NCBI RefSeq assembly: GCF_006716355.1
Contig: NZ_VFOW01000001.1
Location: forward strand, 4,836,001-4,900,000
DNA: 64,000 nucleotides
From: Stackebrandtia endophytica
GTDB lineage: Bacteria > Actinomycetota > Actinomycetes > Mycobacteriales > Micromonosporaceae
Direction: 5' to 3'
The notes under the pieces are model-generated. The model saw only the letters and a list, made by a program, of their open reading frames with translations, was not told the DNA's origin and made no database searches. A program made the position numbers and the translations under genes. This document shows, one piece after another, positions 63,154-64,000 of the stretch (within the stretch, counting starts at the first letter, position 1; every line of letters begins with the position of its first letter).

Positions 63154-63204
63154 ACTTGTCTGGGAAAGTAAAACGACCTAGGGTTAACTTGCTCAGGAAA
63201 GTAA
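63154..63204. promoter_or_regulatory. Two 18-bp repeats between MarR and SDR genes
   Basis: ACTTGTCTGGGAAAGTAA (63154-63171) and ACTTGCTCAGGAAAGTAA (63187-63204), 15 of 18 identical. Each has ACTT/AAGT ends, and they are 33 bp apart, about three DNA turns. Confidence 0.65.
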
Positions 63205-63245
63205 TTGGATTGATGGTGATCGCGCCAAGGAAGGGACGTTCGAAC

Positions 63246-64000
63246 ATGGATTTGCAGCTGACGGGCAAGAGGGTTTTCATCAGCGGCTCGACCCAAGGGA
63301 TCGGCTACGCGGTTGCCGCGGCCTGTGTCGCGGAGGGCGCGGCGGTGATTCTCAACGGTCGGGACCCGAAGCGGGTGACGGGCGCGGTGACTCGGCTGCG
63401 CGACGCGGTCCCGGGCGGTGATGTCTCAGGCATCGCCGCCGATCTCGCCGACCCCGCGCAGGTCCAGTTGCTCCTTGAGGAGCTCGGTCCGGTTGACGTC
63501 CTGATCAACAACGCGGGGATATTCGATGTCGCGCCACTGGGCGAGATCTCCGATGAGGAATGGCTCCGCTACTTCCAGGTCAACGCCATGAGCGGCGTCC
63601 GCCTTGCGCGTGGCCTCCTCGCTCCGATGCTCGAACGCGGTTGGGGCCGGATCATCTTCATCGGGACGGAGTCCGCCGTTGACGTGCCCGGCGACATGCT
63701 GCACTACGGCGCGACGAAGGCCGCAGCGCTCGCCTTCGCGAACGGGCTCGCCAAGCTCACCCGCGGCACCGCCGTCACCGTCAACACCGTCCTGGGTGGA
63801 CCCACTTACTCCGACGGCGTCGCTCAGACGGTCAAGCAGATCGCGACCGCCCAGTCCGTTCCCGAAGAAACACTGAAGGCGGCACTGGTGCGCGAGGGTT
63901 CACTCATCCAGCGGTTCATCGAGCCCGACGAGATCGCGAACCTGGTCGCCTACCTCGCCAGCCCGCTCTCCTCGGCCACCAACGGGGCCACGCTACGCGC
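63246..64000 (+). CDS. Short-chain dehydrogenase/reductase (partial, runs off the window)
   Basis: 251 codons visible. NAD(P)-binding GSTQGIG, NNAG, and the catalytic Tyr/Lys in YGATK with an upstream Ser in FIGTES. AAGGAAGGG precedes the ATG. Probably repressed by the divergent MarR protein. Substrate unknown. Confidence 0.92.
   Translation, partial: MDLQLTGKRVFISGSTQGIGYAVAAACVAEGAAVILNGRDPKRVTGAVTRLRDAVPGGDVSGIAADLADPAQVQLLLEELGPVDVLINNAGIFDVAPLGEISDEEWLRYFQVNAMSGVRLARGLLAPMLERGWGRIIFIGTESAVDVPGDMLHYGATKAAALAFANGLAKLTRGTAVTVNTVLGGPTYSDGVAQTVKQIATAQSVPEETLKAALVREGSLIQRFIEPDEIANLVAYLASPLSSATNGATLR

Noticed and set aside
1-64000. CRISPR array or insertion sequence
   Set aside because: No regularly spaced repeats of CRISPR type and no transposase-like frame were seen; the only tandem repeat is the 3 x 15 bp one at 33317.

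Overview
The window is high-GC DNA from an actinomycete. The signs are strong G/C third positions, GTG and TTG starts, divergently paired small regulators and many secreted enzymes; DnaG primase, pyruvate phosphate dikinase and a tRNA-Asn show that it is chromosomal. Style and content would fit the Glycomyces, Stackebrandtia or Micromonospora side of the phylum, but the sequence alone does not fix the genus.

Layout. (1) 1-8.3 kb, minus strand: the end of a natural-product cluster. An MFS exporter is translationally coupled to a protein with acyl-ligase, ACP, KS and AT domains, followed by a second megasynthase with ACP, luciferase-like monooxygenase and condensation domains that leaves the window. 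(2) 8.4-11 kb: a divergent inositol-phosphate-synthase-like enzyme coupled to a kinase-fold protein, then a dienelactone-hydrolase-like protein. (3) 11-20 kb: two secreted phospholipase-D-like proteins, an aldo/keto reductase, an HhH-GPD DNA glycosylase, a secreted GH75-type chitosanase with a structured leader, a NUDIX hydrolase, a VOC protein and an MFS pump. (4) 20-28.4 kb: a LysR regulator, a P450 lacking the ExxR glutamate with its MarR regulator, a PH-like membrane protein, GNAT, acyl-CoA ligase, CPBP protease and a MocR-type regulator.

(5) 28.4-40.3 kb: the most unusual part. A MocR-type regulator without the usual PLP lysine has its start codon inside a 51-bp element. The same element recurs about 1.5 kb away in front of an oligopeptide-ABC operon. 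That operon encodes one normal lipoprotein binding protein, DppB, a fused DppC-DppD, DppF, and three close paralogues of family-5 solute-binding proteins that all lack a signal peptide. A strong terminator closes the operon.

(6) 40.4-49.7 kb: ArsR with an old-yellow-enzyme homologue, a secreted beta-helix protein, NmrA and MerR genes. Then comes a patch of genomic debris: duplicated, decayed pieces of a VapBC toxin-antitoxin pair and of the trypsin-like protease that is intact at 48.7-49.6 kb. A second toxin-antitoxin pair there has a frameshifted toxin. A TetR/DUF4267 pair lies in the same stretch. (7) 50-64 kb: mostly core genes. These are ppdK, a VOC protein, a membrane-anchored beta-propeller-like protein, dnaG, a leaderless DrrAB-like ABC exporter, a ThuA-like secreted protein, a YtxH-like protein, tRNA-Asn, another VOC protein, and a MarR/SDR pair with paired operators. 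The SDR runs off the right end.
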